NCBI RefSeq assembly: GCF_025995235.1
Contig: NZ_BAPT01000016.1
Coordinates: forward strand, 1-50,299
From: Ameyamaea chiangmaiensis
Lineage (GTDB): Bacteria; Pseudomonadota; Alphaproteobacteria; Acetobacterales; Acetobacteraceae
Direction: 5' to 3'
DNA: 50,299 bases
A model generated the notes under the pieces. That model saw only the letters and a list, made by a program, of their open reading frames with translations, ran no database searches and was not told the DNA's origin. Positions 50,171-50,299 of this stretch are shown piece after piece; position 1 is the first letter of the stretch, and every line of letters begins with the position of its first letter. A program made the position numbers and the translations under genes.

Positions 50171-50199
50171 TTGACAGAGGGGGCTCCAGCCCCTAAATA
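50171..50199 (+). promoter_or_regulatory. Strong sigma-70 promoter, probably of an rRNA operon
   Basis: A consensus TTGACA, a 17-base spacer and TAAATA, followed by the GC-rich discriminator CCCGCTCACC that is typical of stringently controlled rRNA promoters. The spacer holds a perfect palindrome GGGGCT-CC-AGCCCC (50180-50193). Confidence 0.78.
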
Positions 50200-50230
50200 C
50201 CCGCTCACCGGACGGCACTGACCTTCCGGC

Positions 50231-50299
50231 GGCTTCGAAAGAAGCGGTTCTTTGACAATTGAATCTGTTGAGGAAGGGATATGTTGGCGGCGTCCTTTC
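50231..50299 (+). other. Leader of a 16S rRNA gene (boxA-like antitermination site), cut by the window edge
   Basis: GGTTCTTTGACAATTGAA (about 50246-50263) matches the boxA-type leader sequence that precedes 16S genes in alphaproteobacteria, and the following GAGGAAGGGATATG stretch is also typical. The 16S gene itself is not in the window. Confidence 0.7.

Overview
The window looks like a chromosomal segment of an acetic acid bacterium or close relative (Alphaproteobacteria, Acetobacteraceae). The evidence is the high GC, the alphaproteobacterial forms of LptD/LptF/LptG, FeoAB, ClpB, CysQ, Sua5 and HolC, and an rRNA-type leader at the right edge. I cannot name the genus from the sequence alone.

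Region 1 (about 1-9050) is the right-hand part of an integrated phage or phage-like element. It is visibly less GC-rich than the rest. A zinc-ribbon protein and a coiled-coil membrane protein at the left edge end in a terminator. A divergent lipoprotein gene and a rightward block are separated by two matching 17-bp palindromes that look like repressor sites. The rightward block (1115-8966) is a chain of about 22 mostly tiny genes, nearly all overlapping by 1-8 bases. It carries a YqaJ-type exonuclease and its partner, an HNH-like endonuclease gene, an excisionase-like gene and a tyrosine integrase. The block stops at a 50-base 3' fragment of a tRNA-Val(CAC) gene, which marks one attachment junction. 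The other junction and the intact tRNA should lie left of the window. A uracil-DNA-glycosylase-like orphan follows.

Region 2 (10.4-25.5 kb, minus strand) is core envelope and housekeeping DNA. It holds a TonB-dependent receptor, a prohibitin-like protein, and the LPS export/outer-membrane set lptF-lptG-lptD-surA-rsmA (pdxA is absent between surA and rsmA). Upstream lie an FAD-linked 2-hydroxyacid dehydrogenase, a coiled-coil membrane protein, sua5 and cysQ. Region 3 (25.7-29.7 kb, plus) has pepA, holC, a small P-loop kinase-like gene, an aldo/keto reductase and a YbaK-type deacylase.

Region 4 (29.7-35.8 kb, plus) is the most unusual part. Six tightly overlapping genes resemble hydrogenase-4 subunits in the order B, C, E, F, G, I. 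The large-subunit homologue has no CxxC pair, so it cannot bind a NiFe centre. The small subunit keeps all four ligands of its single 4Fe-4S cluster. The ferredoxin-type subunits, a D subunit and maturation genes are not present. This places it with energy-converting-hydrogenase-related (Ehr) complexes, in a strongly reduced form of unknown electron donor and acceptor.

Region 5 (35.9-50.3 kb) holds an RND efflux pump, a PAS-GGDEF-EAL protein, feoA-feoB with a Cys-rich membrane partner, a PLP aminotransferase, tRNA-Asn and a lone Tat-type substrate-binding protein. It continues with a SRAP-fold protein that has lost its catalytic residues, and clpB behind a heat-shock-type promoter. The window ends with a strong promoter and boxA-like leader that should belong to an rRNA operon just beyond the edge.
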